Source of the DNA: Xanthomonas cannabis pv. cannabis
Lineage (GTDB): Bacteria > Pseudomonadota > Gammaproteobacteria > Xanthomonadales > Xanthomonadaceae
Assembly (NCBI RefSeq): GCF_000802365.1
Contig: NZ_JSZE01000034.1
Span: 1-37,817, forward strand
Length of the DNA: 37,817 nucleotides
Reading direction: 5' to 3'
A program made the translations under genes and the position numbers. The notes under the pieces were generated by a model. It saw only the letters and a list, made by a program, of their open reading frames with translations. It was not told the origin of the DNA and made no database searches. Positions 1 through 8,890 of the stretch are shown here, one piece after another; position 1 is the stretch's first letter; every line of letters begins with the position of its first letter.

Positions 1-47
1 CTCTAACACCGCTCGCAACCGCACCGCTTCGCAGAGGCCGTTCCGTC

Positions 48-1652
48 ATGGCGCACACCGCAGTCGATCACCACGGACACCACCAGCCCGGCTTCGTCGA
101 GCGCTGGTTCTTTTCGACCAATCACAAGGACATCGGCACGCTGTACCTGCTGTTCTCCTTCGTGATGTTCATCATCGGCGCGGCGATGAGCGTGGTGATC
201 CGCGCCGAACTGATGCAGCCCGGCTTGCAGTTCGTCAAGCCGGAATTCTTCAACCAGATGACCACCGTGCATGCGTTGGTGATGATCTTCGGCGGCGTGA
301 TGCCGGCGTTCGTCGGTCTGGCCAACTGGATGATCCCGCTGCAGATCGGCGCGCCGGACATGGCGCTGCCGCGCATGAACAACTGGTCGTTCTGGCTGCT
401 GCCCGTCGCCTTTACCCTGCTGTTGCTGACTCTGTTTTTGCCGGGTGGTGCGCCAGCCGGTGGCTGGACCTTGTATCCGCCGCTGTCGCTGCAGGGCGGC
501 TACAACGTGGCCTTCAGCGTGTTTGCGATCCACGTGGCCGGTGTCAGTTCGATCATGGGCGCGATCAACATCATCGCCACCGTGCTCAATATGCGTGCGC
601 CGGGCATCGATCTGCTGAAGATGCCGATCTTCTGCTGGGCCTGGCTGATCACCGCCTTCCTGCTGATTGCGGTGATGCCGGTACTGGCCGGTGCGGTGAC
701 CATGTTGCTGACCGACAAGTTCTTCGGCACCAGCTTCTTCAACGCAGCCGGCGGCGGCGACCCGGTGATGTACCAGCACATCTTCTGGTTTTTCGGGCAC
801 CCGGAGGTCTACATCATGATCCTGCCGGCGTTCGGCGTGGTCAGCGAAATCATCCCCACCTTCAGCCGCAAGCCGCTGTTCGGGTACCAGGCGATGGTGT
901 ATGCGATCGCGGCGATCGCGTTCCTGAGCTTCATCGTGTGGGCGCACCACATGTTCACGGTGGGCATGCCGCTGGGCGGCGAGATCTATTTCATGTTCGC
1001 CACCATGCTGATCTCCATTCCGACCGGAGTGAAGGTGTTCAACTGGGTCAGCACGATGTGGAAGGGCTCGCTGACGTTCGAATCGCCGATGCTGTGGGCA
1101 GTGGCGTTCGTGATCCTCTTCAGTATCGGTGGGTTCTCCGGTCTGATGCTGGCAATCGTTCCGGCCGACTTCCAGTATCACGACACCTATTTCGTGGTCG
1201 CGCATTTCCACTACGTGCTGGTGACCGGCGCGGTGTTCGCGTTGATCGCGGCGGTGTACTACTGGTGGCCGAAATGGACCGGCCGGATGTACAACGAGAC
1301 CTGGGCCAAGGTGCATTTCTGGTGGACGATGATTTTCGTCAACCTGCTGTTCTTCCCGCAGCACTTCCTGGGCCTGGCCGGCATGCCGCGGCGTATTCCC
1401 GATTACAACGTGGTGTTTGCCGACTGGAACCTGGTCAGCTCGATCGGTGCGTTCGGCATGTTCGCCACCCCGTTCCTGATGGCGGCGATCTTGTTCGCTT
1501 CGCTGCGCAGCGGTGCCCGTGCCGATGCGCGTGCGTGGGAAGGTGCCAAGGGGCTGGAATGGACGGTGCCATCGCCGGCGCCGGCGCATACCTTCACCGT
1601 GCCGCCGGTGATCAAGCCTGGAGATCTTGCGCATGAAGACATCGGCCACTGA
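48..1652 (+). CDS. ctaD: cytochrome c oxidase subunit I (aa3-type)
   Basis: Catalytic heme-copper subunit of the inner-membrane aa3 oxidase, which reduces oxygen to water with electrons from cytochrome c and pumps protons. The 534-residue length is normal for the family and the protein has about twelve membrane spans. Visible ligands are H75 (MTTVH) and H388 for low-spin heme a, H386 for heme a3 (AHFHYV), and H251, H300 and H301 for Cu(B) (HPEVY and WAHHM). Y255 of HPEVY is the family's cross-linked tyrosine, and the glutamate of this motif marks an A1-type oxidase. The ATG has a GAGG-like ribosome site a little upstream. It heads the cox genes in this window; ctaC is probably just off the left edge. 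The last 20 bases overlap the next small gene. Identification is very secure. Confidence 0.98.
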   Translation: MAHTAVDHHGHHQPGFVERWFFSTNHKDIGTLYLLFSFVMFIIGAAMSVVIRAELMQPGLQFVKPEFFNQMTTVHALVMIFGGVMPAFVGLANWMIPLQIGAPDMALPRMNNWSFWLLPVAFTLLLLTLFLPGGAPAGGWTLYPPLSLQGGYNVAFSVFAIHVAGVSSIMGAINIIATVLNMRAPGIDLLKMPIFCWAWLITAFLLIAVMPVLAGAVTMLLTDKFFGTSFFNAAGGGDPVMYQHIFWFFGHPEVYIMILPAFGVVSEIIPTFSRKPLFGYQAMVYAIAAIAFLSFIVWAHHMFTVGMPLGGEIYFMFATMLISIPTGVKVFNWVSTMWKGSLTFESPMLWAVAFVILFSIGGFSGLMLAIVPADFQYHDTYFVVAHFHYVLVTGAVFALIAAVYYWWPKWTGRMYNETWAKVHFWWTMIFVNLLFFPQHFLGLAGMPRRIPDYNVVFADWNLVSSIGAFGMFATPFLMAAILFASLRSGARADARAWEGAKGLEWTVPSPAPAHTFTVPPVIKPGDLAHEDIGH

Positions 1653-1806
1653 GTCTGCATCGGAGCCGGCGGTGACGCGCCTGCTGTCGGCTGCCGAACG
1701 GCAGGCGCAGCAACGCCGTGCCGTGCGCCGTACTGCCATCACGGTGGGGATCATCGCGTTGCTGATCTATGCGGGTTTCATCGCGTCGGGAGTCATCGGG
1801 CGATGA
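1633..1806 (+). CDS. small single-span membrane protein, probable cytochrome oxidase small assembly protein
   Basis: A 57-residue protein, translated from the sequence: starts [10 protein letters not shown] and ends FIASGVIGR. An Arg-rich stretch (RRAVRR) precedes one hydrophobic span of about 18 residues, so the N-terminus should be cytoplasmic. The ATG lies inside the end of ctaD in another frame, preceded by GGAG (1620-1623) with nine bases of spacing. Its stop overlaps the ctaG start as ATGA (1803-1806), suggesting translational coupling. Many proteobacterial cox operons carry a short membrane protein at this position, often labelled cytochrome oxidase small assembly protein. The role in oxidase assembly is inferred from position; there is no catalytic motif. 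Confidence 0.8.
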   Translation: MKTSATESASEPAVTRLLSAAERQAQQRRAVRRTAITVGIIALLIYAGFIASGVIGR

Positions 1807-2411
1807 ATGCGCGCGTGCCAGCACCTGTGCCGACAGCGGGCTTGTTCAAGCTGCTTGGCGTGGTGCTGGGCGTATTCGTGCTGACCTTTTCGTTGGTGCC
1901 GCTGTACCGCGTCGCCTGCGAGAAGGTGTTCGGTATCCGCATGGAGCGCGCCCCGGGCAGTACGCGCGCGGGTGCTGCTGGCGCAGGTGGTGCAGTGGCG
2001 GTGCCGGGCAGGCGCACGGTGCGCGTGGAGTTCGATGCGGGGGTCAACTCGAAGTTGCCGTGGACCTTCCATCCAGAGCAGATGACGATGGATGTGGTGC
2101 CCGGCGAACTCAACGAGGCGTTGTATTTCGCGCGCAACGACAGCAAGCGGGCGGTGGTCGGCAGCGCGGTGCCGTCGGTGGCGCCTGCACGTGCGTCCGG
2201 GTACTTCAATAAGACCGAATGTTTCTGCTTTACCGCGCAAACCCTGCAGGCCGGTGAAACGCGCGACATGCCGCTGCGGTTCATCGTCGATCCTGCGTTG
2301 CCGCCGGAAGTCACCACGATCACCTTGTCGTACACGTTCTACCGCAACGACGCGCTGACTTCGCAATTGCCGGGCGGCAGTGCATCCGGCGCGCCGCGCG
2401 CGGCACCGTAG
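1803..2411 (+). CDS. ctaG: cytochrome c oxidase assembly protein CtaG/Cox11
   Basis: Copper chaperone that inserts Cu(B) into subunit I. The 202-residue protein has one N-terminal membrane anchor (about residues 13-35) followed by the periplasmic Cox11 beta-sandwich. The copper-binding CFCF motif is at residues 140-143 (Cys140 and Cys142), preceded by FNKTE as in the family. It contains an Ala/Gly-rich insertion of about 20 residues near position 50-70, after the conserved KVFGI segment, that I do not recall from standard Cox11 proteins. The start overlaps the stop of the preceding small gene by four bases, so translation is probably coupled. ctaE follows after 36 bases. Confidence 0.96.
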   Translation: MNARVPAPVPTAGLFKLLGVVLGVFVLTFSLVPLYRVACEKVFGIRMERAPGSTRAGAAGAGGAVAVPGRRTVRVEFDAGVNSKLPWTFHPEQMTMDVVPGELNEALYFARNDSKRAVVGSAVPSVAPARASGYFNKTECFCFTAQTLQAGETRDMPLRFIVDPALPPEVTTITLSYTFYRNDALTSQLPGGSASGAPRAAP

Positions 2412-2447
2412 CCTTCATCCACCGCTCCACGACACGGAAGCAACGCC

Positions 2448-3323
2448 ATGGCCGATCACAGTCCCAATGCCGATGCGTATTTCGTCCCGACGCAAAGCAA
2501 ATGGCCCTTTGTCGGCTCGATTGCGATGTTCGTGATGATGATTGGCGTGGCCAGCTGGCTCAACGATGCGGCCTGGGGGCGCTGGACCTTTTTCGTCGGC
2601 ATGGCGATGTTGCTGGCGACCTTGTTCATGTGGTTTGGCGATGTCATTCGCGAGTCCAACGCCGGCAACTACAACCGCCAGGTGGACGGTTCGTTCCGCA
2701 TGGGAATGGTGTGGTTCATTTTTTCCGAAGTGATGTTCTTCGGCGCCTTCTTCGGTGCGCTGTTTTATACGCGCGTGCTGACGCTGCCCTGGCTGGGCGG
2801 CGAGGGCGACGGCGTGATGACCAACGAATTGCTGTGGAATGGCTATTCGGCGGCCTGGCCGACCAATGGCCCGGGTACGATCGGTGGGCAGTTCCAGACC
2901 ATTCCGGCGTGGGGCCTGCCGCTGATCAATACGCTGATCCTGCTGAGCTCCGGTGTGACCTTGACCATCGCCCATCACGCACTCAAGGGCGGGCGACGTG
3001 GGGCGCTGTTGCTGTGGCTGGGCCTGACCGTGCTGCTGGGCTGCGTGTTCCTGTTCCTGCAGGCCGAGGAATACATCCACGCCTATACCGAACTCAATCT
3101 CACGCTGGGTTCGGGCATCTACGGCTCGACCTTCTTCATGCTCACCGGCTTCCACGGCATGCACGTGCTGCTCGGCACGATCATGCTGGCGGTGATGTGG
3201 CTGCGCGCTGCCAAGGGACACTTCAGCCGCGACAACCATTTCGCATTCGAAGCGGCTGCCTGGTACTGGCACTTCGTCGACGTGGTATGGCTGGCGCTGT
3301 TCCTGTTCGTGTATGTACTTTGA
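2448..3323 (+). CDS. ctaE: cytochrome c oxidase subunit III
   Basis: Structural subunit III of the aa3 oxidase, a seven-helix membrane protein with no cofactor that stabilises subunit I and supports proton uptake. The 291-residue protein shows family landmarks: FRMGMVWFIFSEVMFFGAFF in the middle, GFHGMHVLLG, and the terminal AAWYWHFVDVVWLALFLFVYV. The ATG is preceded by a GGAAG ribosome site. It is the last plus-strand gene of the first cox block: an intergenic inverted repeat begins within a few bases of its stop and may mark the transcript end. The following gene lies on the opposite strand. Confidence 0.97.
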   Translation: MADHSPNADAYFVPTQSKWPFVGSIAMFVMMIGVASWLNDAAWGRWTFFVGMAMLLATLFMWFGDVIRESNAGNYNRQVDGSFRMGMVWFIFSEVMFFGAFFGALFYTRVLTLPWLGGEGDGVMTNELLWNGYSAAWPTNGPGTIGGQFQTIPAWGLPLINTLILLSSGVTLTIAHHALKGGRRGALLLWLGLTVLLGCVFLFLQAEEYIHAYTELNLTLGSGIYGSTFFMLTGFHGMHVLLGTIMLAVMWLRAAKGHFSRDNHFAFEAAAWYWHFVDVVWLALFLFVYVL

Positions 3324-3325
3324 GG

Positions 3326-3413
3326 GCGGGGATTCGGGATTGGTGATTCGGGATTCGTAAAAGCGGCAGGCTTTAGTTTTTACGAATCCCCAATGCCGAA
3401 TCCCCAATCCCGG
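3326..3413. repeat. Xanthomonas-type intergenic inverted repeat, full copy
   Basis: Two arms of about 36 bases built from ggggattcgggattggtg-like units (3327-3362 and about 3377-3412) face each other around a short loop. The right arm read on the minus strand repeats the left with a few mismatches, both ending in ATTCGTAAAA. Related copies occur at 15550-15652, and single arms at 16131-16155 and 37375-37408. It sits between convergent genes (ctaE and the DUF2909-like gene). The transcript should fold into a long hairpin that could act as a terminator or RNA stabiliser; that function is inferred. Confidence 0.8.
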
Positions 3414-3417
3414 CTCC

Positions 3418-3636
3418 TCAGCGGCCGATGCCATGCGGCTTGATCCAGCCGGTGTAGATGCCGATGATCACGATGGCGATCAACGCGACCGATAAGCCGA
3501 TGCGCCAGGTGAGTGCGTTGACGGTGCGCTTGGTCTCGCCGCGGTCGGTCAACAGGTAGTAGAGGCCGGCACCCAGGTTCCACAGGATCACGATCAGGAA
3601 GGCGACAATCAGCAGCGTCTTGAGCGAATCGTTCAC
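3418..3636 (-). CDS. DUF2909-type small twin-span membrane protein
   Basis: A 72-residue protein starting at a GTG and ending KPHGIGR. It has two hydrophobic helices (about residues 7-28 and 47-64) joined by a charged loop containing DRGETKRTVNALTWRI. This matches the small DUF2909 family, whose genes are typically embedded in proteobacterial cox loci near SURF1. No enzymatic function is known; a part in oxidase assembly is a guess from location. It is the only minus-strand gene inside the cox locus and is divergent from surf1. The reading frame stays open upstream to an ATG at 3828, but that extension would run through the surf1 start region, so I prefer the GTG, although its ribosome site is weak. 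Confidence 0.8.
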   Translation of the reverse strand: MNDSLKTLLIVAFLIVILWNLGAGLYYLLTDRGETKRTVNALTWRIGLSVALIAIVIIGIYTGWIKPHGIGR

Positions 3637-3696
3637 AGCAGCCCCGGGAGTCGTCGGCGTGGTGTGGATATTGCACGCCTTTTTGCGCCGCTTGTC

Positions 3697-4422
3697 ATGA
3701 CGCGCAAGCACACCGCCGCGATCGGGTGGGTGCTGGCGCTGCTGCTGAGTGCCGGATTCGCAGCGCTCGGGCAGTGGCAGCTGCAACGCATGCATGGCAA
3801 GGAAGCACTGCTGGAACGTGCCGCGCATGTCCGCGAAAGGCCGCTGACCCTGCGCCAGGCCGTGCAGGCTCAGCCCGGGTTGTGCTGGGTAAGCGGTCGG
3901 GTGCGTTTTTTGCCGGCGCAGGTGTTGCTGGACAACCAGTTACATGCGGGGCGTGCCGGCCTGCGCGTCTATCAGCTGGCCGCTGTGGAGGGCACCACCA
4001 GCACGCTGCTGGTCGATCTGGGCTGGCTGCCGCTGCCGGCCGATCGGCAGTTGCCGCCCATCGCGGCACATGAGGGTGTGCAGGCAGTGCAGGGTCTGTT
4101 GAGCGCGCCGCCATCGGCGGGCCTGGCCATCGGTCCTGCAATGGCGCCCACCGCGACAGCGCACACCTGGCTGGCCACGCGCCTGGATACGCAGGCGCTG
4201 CGCGATGCGTTGGGCAGGCGCGACATTTCGTCGCAGGTCCTGCGCCTGGATCCGGCGTTGCCGGTGGGCTACGTGCGCGATCTGGACGTGCTGCCAAACA
4301 CGCTGCCACCCGCGCGGCACTTGGGTTACGCGGTGCAATGGTTCGGGTTGGCGGCTGCCGTGCTGGCCACGGCCACGCTGCTGACATGGCGTGCGCGACG
4401 CCGCCGTCGGCGCGGGCACTGA
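3697..4422 (+). CDS. SURF1/Shy1-family oxidase assembly protein
   Basis: A 241-residue SURF1-family protein, thought to help place heme A into subunit I. It has an N-terminal membrane span (about residues 5-25) followed at once by the family signature GQWQLQRMHGKEALL, a periplasmic domain with LLDNQ and LVDLGWLP motifs, and a C-terminal span starting HLGYAVQWFGLA, ending in an Arg-rich tail. The two-span topology and length fit. I chose ATG 3697 because the signature then follows a normal signal anchor; a GTG at 3664 would add eleven residues. It is divergent from the DUF2909-like gene and reads in the same direction as the SCO-like gene and ctaA. Confidence 0.93.
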   Translation: MTRKHTAAIGWVLALLLSAGFAALGQWQLQRMHGKEALLERAAHVRERPLTLRQAVQAQPGLCWVSGRVRFLPAQVLLDNQLHAGRAGLRVYQLAAVEGTTSTLLVDLGWLPLPADRQLPPIAAHEGVQAVQGLLSAPPSAGLAIGPAMAPTATAHTWLATRLDTQALRDALGRRDISSQVLRLDPALPVGYVRDLDVLPNTLPPARHLGYAVQWFGLAAAVLATATLLTWRARRRRRRGH

Positions 4423-4449
4423 CGCCTGCGGCATGAGAAAATCGCCGCC

Positions 4450-5025
4450 ATGACCTCTTCCACATCGGCCACGCCGCACTCGGTCAAACGCGGCCGCAGG
4501 ATGCTGATTGCCCTGGCAGTGCTGTTCTTCGGCTCGATGTTGCTGGCCGGCGTGCTGCGCTTCTCCGGATGGCAGCCAGCGGCGTTGCGCAACAATGGCG
4601 AACTGCTGCATCCGCCTGCCGACCTGCGGGCGATGACGCCGTTGCGTGCGGACAGGCAGCCGTACCTGTGGGCGCCGGGCGAGCGCATCTGGCGGATTGC
4701 GCTGGCACCGCCGGCAGACTGTGCGCAGCGCTGCGTGGCGCTGGCCGCCGAGCTGGACAAGGTGTGGCAATTGCTCGGGCATCGCGCCGACAAGGTGGAG
4801 GTGCTGTGGATCGGCGCGCCACCGGCTGGCCTGCCGCCGATGCCCGCCCTGCGTGTACTGCGCGACGACGCGCGCCTGCGGCAAGCGCTGCCGCGCGCCA
4901 ACGATGCCGCCGGCGTGCCGGTGTATGTGATCGACCCCAATGGCTTCGTGATCCTGCGCTATGCCCCCGGGTTCGCCCCGGCCGGCTTGCGCGCGGATCT
5001 GGTCAAGCTGCTGAAACTGATGTGA
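4450..5025 (+). CDS. SCO-like membrane-anchored thiol protein of the cox locus
   Basis: A 191-residue protein with one N-terminal membrane span (about residues 18-38) and a periplasmic domain. A CxxxC motif (Cys91-Ala-Gln-Arg-Cys95) and the late VYVIDPNGFVILRYAPG strand resemble SCO1/SenC thioredoxin folds, which deliver copper to subunit II. I find no histidine just before the VIDPNG segment, where SCO proteins carry their third copper ligand, so it may be a thiol reductase rather than a full copper chaperone. It lies between surf1 and ctaA with five bases to the latter, so it is probably cotranscribed with heme A synthesis. The assignment to the thioredoxin superfamily rests on the motif and position. 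Confidence 0.75.
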   Translation: MTSSTSATPHSVKRGRRMLIALAVLFFGSMLLAGVLRFSGWQPAALRNNGELLHPPADLRAMTPLRADRQPYLWAPGERIWRIALAPPADCAQRCVALAAELDKVWQLLGHRADKVEVLWIGAPPAGLPPMPALRVLRDDARLRQALPRANDAAGVPVYVIDPNGFVILRYAPGFAPAGLRADLVKLLKLM

Positions 5026-5030
5026 GCCCG

Positions 5031-6194
5031 ATGAATCTGTTTGCGCCACCGGCGTTGTTCCGCCACTTCCACCGCATGGCCTGGCTGGCGGCGTTGTTCA
5101 CCGCGAGCACGATCCTGTTCGGGTCATTCGTGCGCCTGTCCGATGCCGGCATGAGTTGCCCGGACTGGCCGACCTGCTACGGCCGCGTGACCTGGCCGCA
5201 GACCACCGACGAAGCCAACACCCACGTGGCCAGCAAGATCCGCCCGCTGGAATCGCACAAGGCCTGGCGTGAGCAGGTGCACCGCTTCCTGGCCGGTGCG
5301 CTGGGTGTGGAGGTGCTGGTGCTATCGCTGCTGGCCGCGCGCCGACGTCGCATGGGCATCGCCCAGGTGGTCTCGGCCGCGGTGCTGGTGGCGCTGTCGA
5401 TCCCGTTGTACATGTCCGGCTGGCACATCCCGGCGATGGGTGTGGCGATTGCCGGTGAGGCGATCCTGCTGCTGGCGGCCCTGCGCTGGAGCAATATCGA
5501 TCTGGCGCGCGCGGCCGTGCTCACGCTGGCGGTGGTGATCTTCCAGGCGTTGCTGGGCATGTGGACGGTAACCTTGCTGCTCAAGCCCATCGTGGTGATG
5601 GGACATCTGCTCGGCGGCATGCTGATGTTTTCGCTGCTGGTGTGGATGGCGTGGCGCGCAACGCACCTGCCGATCACCTTGGCCGACGCGTCGCGCTTGA
5701 AATGGCTGCTGCGCCTGGGTGTGGCAGTGCTGGGCCTGCAGATCGCGCTGGGCGGCTGGGTCAGTGCCAACTATGCGGCGCTGGCCTGCGGTGGCGGCAG
5801 CTGGTCGGCCGACAACTTCCCGCGCTGTGTCAGCCAGTGGTGGCCACCGCATGACTTCCGCGAGGGCTTCACGCTGTGGCGCGGCATCGGCGTGGATTAC
5901 GAAGGCGGCGTGCTCGATGGTGCGGCGCGGATTGCCATCCAGATGGCGCACCGGCTATGGGCGATTGCGACCGCGCTGTACCTGTGGTGGCTGGCGTGGC
6001 GTCTGTCGCGCTCGCCGGGGATGCGGGTGTGGGCCAGCGCGCTGGCGGTGCTGGTGGCCGTGCAGGTGACGCTGGGCATGCTCAACGTCAAGCTGGCGCT
6101 GCCACTGGAAGTGTCGGTGCTGCACAACGGCGGCGCAGTGGCCTTGCTGTTCGTGCTGGTGTCGCTGCTGGCGCGGCTGCGCGCGCCGGAGTGA
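5031..6194 (+). CDS. ctaA: heme A synthase (COX15/CtaA family)
   Basis: Membrane enzyme that oxidises the C8 methyl of heme O to a formyl group, giving heme A for the aa3 oxidase. The 387-residue protein shows about eight spans, the early [21 protein letters not shown] segment with its cysteine pair, and paired histidines in [15 protein letters not shown] and QMAHRL that fit the heme-ligand pattern of type COX15. ATG 5031 follows the previous stop by five bases; an open frame upstream of it is overlap with the preceding gene. The ctaB start follows two bases after its stop, so the two heme genes are almost certainly one transcript. Confidence 0.96.
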   Translation: MNLFAPPALFRHFHRMAWLAALFTASTILFGSFVRLSDAGMSCPDWPTCYGRVTWPQTTDEANTHVASKIRPLESHKAWREQVHRFLAGALGVEVLVLSLLAARRRRMGIAQVVSAAVLVALSIPLYMSGWHIPAMGVAIAGEAILLLAALRWSNIDLARAAVLTLAVVIFQALLGMWTVTLLLKPIVVMGHLLGGMLMFSLLVWMAWRATHLPITLADASRLKWLLRLGVAVLGLQIALGGWVSANYAALACGGGSWSADNFPRCVSQWWPPHDFREGFTLWRGIGVDYEGGVLDGAARIAIQMAHRLWAIATALYLWWLAWRLSRSPGMRVWASALAVLVAVQVTLGMLNVKLALPLEVSVLHNGGAVALLFVLVSLLARLRAPE

Positions 6195-6196
6195 GC

Positions 6197-7093
6197 ATGG
6201 CTGTCAGTGCACGCGATTACTGGGATCTGACCAAGCCAAAGGTGGTGGCACTGATCGTGTTCACCGCGTTGGTCGGCATGTTTCTGGCCATTCCCGGCCT
6301 GCCCACCTGGGCGCAGGTGCGTGCCGGAACGTTGGGTTTTCTCGGCATCTGGCTTGCCGCCTCGGCGGCGGCGGCGATCAACCAGCTGCTCGATGCCAAG
6401 ATCGATGCACAGATGGCGCGCACCTCGTGGCGGCCGCTGGTGGTGGGCAAGGTGCGGCCGTGGCAGGTGCTGGTCTTCGCCGGCGTGCTGATCGTGATCT
6501 CCATGACCATTCTGGTGGTATGGGTGAACGTCATCACTGCGGTGCTGACCTTTGCGTCAATGATCGGTTACGCGGTGATCTACACCGTCTACCTGAAGCG
6601 GGCGACCTCGCAGAACATCGTGATCGGCGGGCTGGCGGGTGCCACGCCGCCGATGCTGGGCTGGGCGGCGGTGACCGGGCTGCCGACGAGCGCCGACTGG
6701 ATCAACTCCGCGTTGCTGGTGCTGATCATCTTCATCTGGACGCCGCCGCATTTCTGGGCGCTGGCGATCTTCCGGCGCGCCGATTACGCCAAGGCCGCGA
6801 TTCCGATGTTGCCGGTGACCCACGGCGTGCCGCACACGCGCAAGCAGATCCTGGTCTACACGGTGCTGCTGGCCATCGTGACCCTGCTACCGGTGGCGGT
6901 GGGCATGAGCGGGGTGTTCTATCTCGGCGGGGCGGTGGTGCTCAACGCGGTGTTCCTCTGGTATGCGTGGCGCATGCTGGACCCACCGGACGAGCTGTTT
7001 TCGATGAAGATGTTCGGGTATTCCATCGTCTACCTGATGGCGCTGTTCGCGTTTCTGATGGTCGATCACCTGCTGCTGCCCTGGGTGCGCTAA
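6197..7093 (+). CDS. ctaB: protoheme IX farnesyltransferase (heme O synthase)
   Basis: Converts heme B to heme O with farnesyl diphosphate; the product feeds CtaA. The 298-residue protein belongs to the UbiA superfamily and has about nine spans. The prenyl-diphosphate motif NxxxDxxxD is visible at N62, D66 and D70, followed by RTSWRPL. The second conserved region contains [12 protein letters not shown] and [14 protein letters not shown]. The conventional start [17 protein letters not shown] is at 6197, two bases after the ctaA stop; longer open sequence upstream is overlap with ctaA. It ends the cox/heme A gene block. Confidence 0.97.
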   Translation: MAVSARDYWDLTKPKVVALIVFTALVGMFLAIPGLPTWAQVRAGTLGFLGIWLAASAAAAINQLLDAKIDAQMARTSWRPLVVGKVRPWQVLVFAGVLIVISMTILVVWVNVITAVLTFASMIGYAVIYTVYLKRATSQNIVIGGLAGATPPMLGWAAVTGLPTSADWINSALLVLIIFIWTPPHFWALAIFRRADYAKAAIPMLPVTHGVPHTRKQILVYTVLLAIVTLLPVAVGMSGVFYLGGAVVLNAVFLWYAWRMLDPPDELFSMKMFGYSIVYLMALFAFLMVDHLLLPWVR

Positions 7094-7107
7094 AGGGCTT
7101 GCGCCAG

Positions 7108-7148
7108 GCCTGCAGCCCGCCTGCGGCAGGAAGCAGGCTGTTGCAGGC
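7108..7148. other. imperfect hairpin between convergent ctaB and thioredoxin-like gene
   Basis: GCCTGCA (7108-7114) pairs with TGCAGGC (7142-7148), with further partial pairing inside the loop (cctgc/gcagg). There is no T-run on either side, so a canonical intrinsic terminator is not shown. Its place between convergent genes makes a bidirectional termination or processing role possible. Confidence 0.25.
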
Positions 7149-7156
7149 GTCCGCTC

Positions 7157-8737
7157 TCAGCTCAGCCAGCCGGCGCAGTCGCTGGCATTCTTGCTGTCGC
7201 AGCTGGACTGCATCTTCTTCTGCAACCTGGCCAGGACCGCGCTGCCGTCCCGGCGGTGCTGCTTGCTCCAGCCTTTCAGGGCAGCGGCGAGCGTGTCGAA
7301 CCGTTGCCGGGTCCGTTGGCGGTAGCCATCCGGCTGCCCGGCCAGCTCGCCGATCACCTGCGTGGCGGCGGTCTCGATGACTGCCGTGTCGTCCGGGCTG
7401 AGCCGGATCAGCCCATCGACATACAGCACGCCCCATTGCACGCGGGTGGCCGGGCCCTGCGCGCCCTCATAGGCCTTCCTGAGCCATGCCAGCGCGGTCT
7501 TCTTGTCGCCACGGTGTTCGGCCAGATCTGCCAGTTCGGGCATGTAGTAGTACGGCGTCCGGGTCCGCGAGAGCTCTGCCAGCAGCAGCTGCTCGGCGCC
7601 GCTGTGGTCGCCCACCTCGCTCAACAGGGCCGCAGCCGTGCTGATGGTGGACTGACGTTCTTCATCGGTCCTGGCGGTTTCGCTGGCCCACTGCACGCGC
7701 TGGCGAACGCTATCGACCAGCTCCTGCGGAAGCGGCGGCGGATCTTTGGGCTCGGTCTCGGTTGGCTGGCCCTGCGCCAGGCGGGCCAGCTGGATGCATG
7801 CGAAGGCAGTGCCGAGCCTGTCGGAGACCGGCAGCGTGGGGTCGGCGTAGGCCTTGTCCAGGGCGTTGACCACCTCAGCGGACAGGGTGGCGCGTTCGCC
7901 GGCATCGGCGCTGGCGGCAGCGACCAGGCGTGCCGGCATGTAGTTCAGCGTGCCGAGATTGGCGCGCACCTCTGCCGGATCGGCCAGCACCGACTCGAGC
8001 AACGTGCGATAGCCCGGAGCGGGGGCGGGCGGGTCCTTGGCGGCAGTGAGTGCCGCCAGCGCAAAGCTGCGCTGCAGCGCCGGCTGTGGCGCCACCTTGG
8101 ACAACCGGGTCAGCACGTCCGCTGCCTCCTCGCGCTTGAGCAGACGGTCGTCGGTGCCCCAGGCGTAGTTGCCGAGCACCGACCAGTCGTCTGGAGTCAG
8201 GGTCTGTGGCGCATGCAGTGCGGTGTCCAGCAGCTGTCTGGCGGTACTGGTGCTGCGGGCAGCCACGCGCAATACGTCGACCAGGCGGGCAGTGTCGGCG
8301 TCGCCGGCCAGGCGGGTGATCTCGCTGAGGTCAGGGCGCAGCACGATGATGGTGGGATAGCCCTTGATGCCGAAACGCTCGCCCCAGGCCTGCGCGCCTT
8401 CCGAATCGCCATCCAGGTGCACGGCAACGAATTGCTGGGTGCGCGCAATGAACGCCGGGTCCTTGAACAAGGTGGCCTTGAGGCGATTGCAGGGCGGGCA
8501 CCAGGCTGCGCCCCAGTACAACAGGACCGGCTTGCCGCTCTCCCTGGCCTCGGCGAAGGCATCGTCCACGTCGCCCTCGCGCCAGGCGATGCTGGACGCG
8601 GGAACAGGCGTTGTGGCTGCCTTGGGCGCTGTCGCCGGTGCCGCCGGGGGCGCAGGCTTGTTGCAGCCGGCCAGGGTTGCCAGTGCTGCCAGCAGCGCGG
8701 TCGCGCGCGGGGAAGGGCGTGGGAACGACAACGTCAT
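7157..8737 (-). CDS. thioredoxin-domain lipoprotein with long C-terminal helical region
   Basis: A 526-residue lipoprotein. A lipobox ends at Cys25 (LATLAGC), followed by an Ala/Pro linker (26-48) and a thioredoxin-like domain (about 50-165) with active site CPPC at 80-83 in GAAWCPPCNRLK and the GIKGYPTIIVLRPD strand with a cis-proline-type YP. The remaining 350 or so residues are Ala/Leu-rich and look helical, perhaps repeat-like, with no motif I can name. The domain resembles DsbD-gamma/YyaL-type thioredoxins, suggesting periplasmic disulfide chemistry. ATG 8737 has GGTGA five bases upstream; a GTG at 8746 is an alternative. It is convergent with ctaB. Confidence 0.85.
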   Translation of the reverse strand: MTLSFPRPSPRATALLAALATLAGCNKPAPPAAPATAPKAATTPVPASSIAWREGDVDDAFAEARESGKPVLLYWGAAWCPPCNRLKATLFKDPAFIARTQQFVAVHLDGDSEGAQAWGERFGIKGYPTIIVLRPDLSEITRLAGDADTARLVDVLRVAARSTSTARQLLDTALHAPQTLTPDDWSVLGNYAWGTDDRLLKREEAADVLTRLSKVAPQPALQRSFALAALTAAKDPPAPAPGYRTLLESVLADPAEVRANLGTLNYMPARLVAAASADAGERATLSAEVVNALDKAYADPTLPVSDRLGTAFACIQLARLAQGQPTETEPKDPPPLPQELVDSVRQRVQWASETARTDEERQSTISTAAALLSEVGDHSGAEQLLLAELSRTRTPYYYMPELADLAEHRGDKKTALAWLRKAYEGAQGPATRVQWGVLYVDGLIRLSPDDTAVIETAATQVIGELAGQPDGYRQRTRQRFDTLAAALKGWSKQHRRDGSAVLARLQKKMQSSCDSKNASDCAGWLS

Positions 8738-8890
8738 GGCAGTCACCGTGGGGTTGGCAAATGTCGATCGCCTACGCTAGCGCACGCTGGCGCGTGGGCG
8801 TCATAACCGTTGTATCTGTGCTGACAACCTGCAGCAGCCGGCCAGGCGAACCGGTGTCATGCAATGCGCAGTGGGCCGCGCCGAGCACCC

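Noticed and set aside
3..1754. 583-codon open frame on the minus strand opposite ctaD
   Set aside because: It is the antisense shadow of a G+C-rich gene. The product is a low-complexity His/Arg/Gln-rich sequence with no family resemblance.
7256..8806. 516-codon plus-strand frame opposite the thioredoxin-like lipoprotein
   Set aside because: The minus-strand frame has a lipobox, CPPC motif and ribosome site; this one has none and reads as a shadow.
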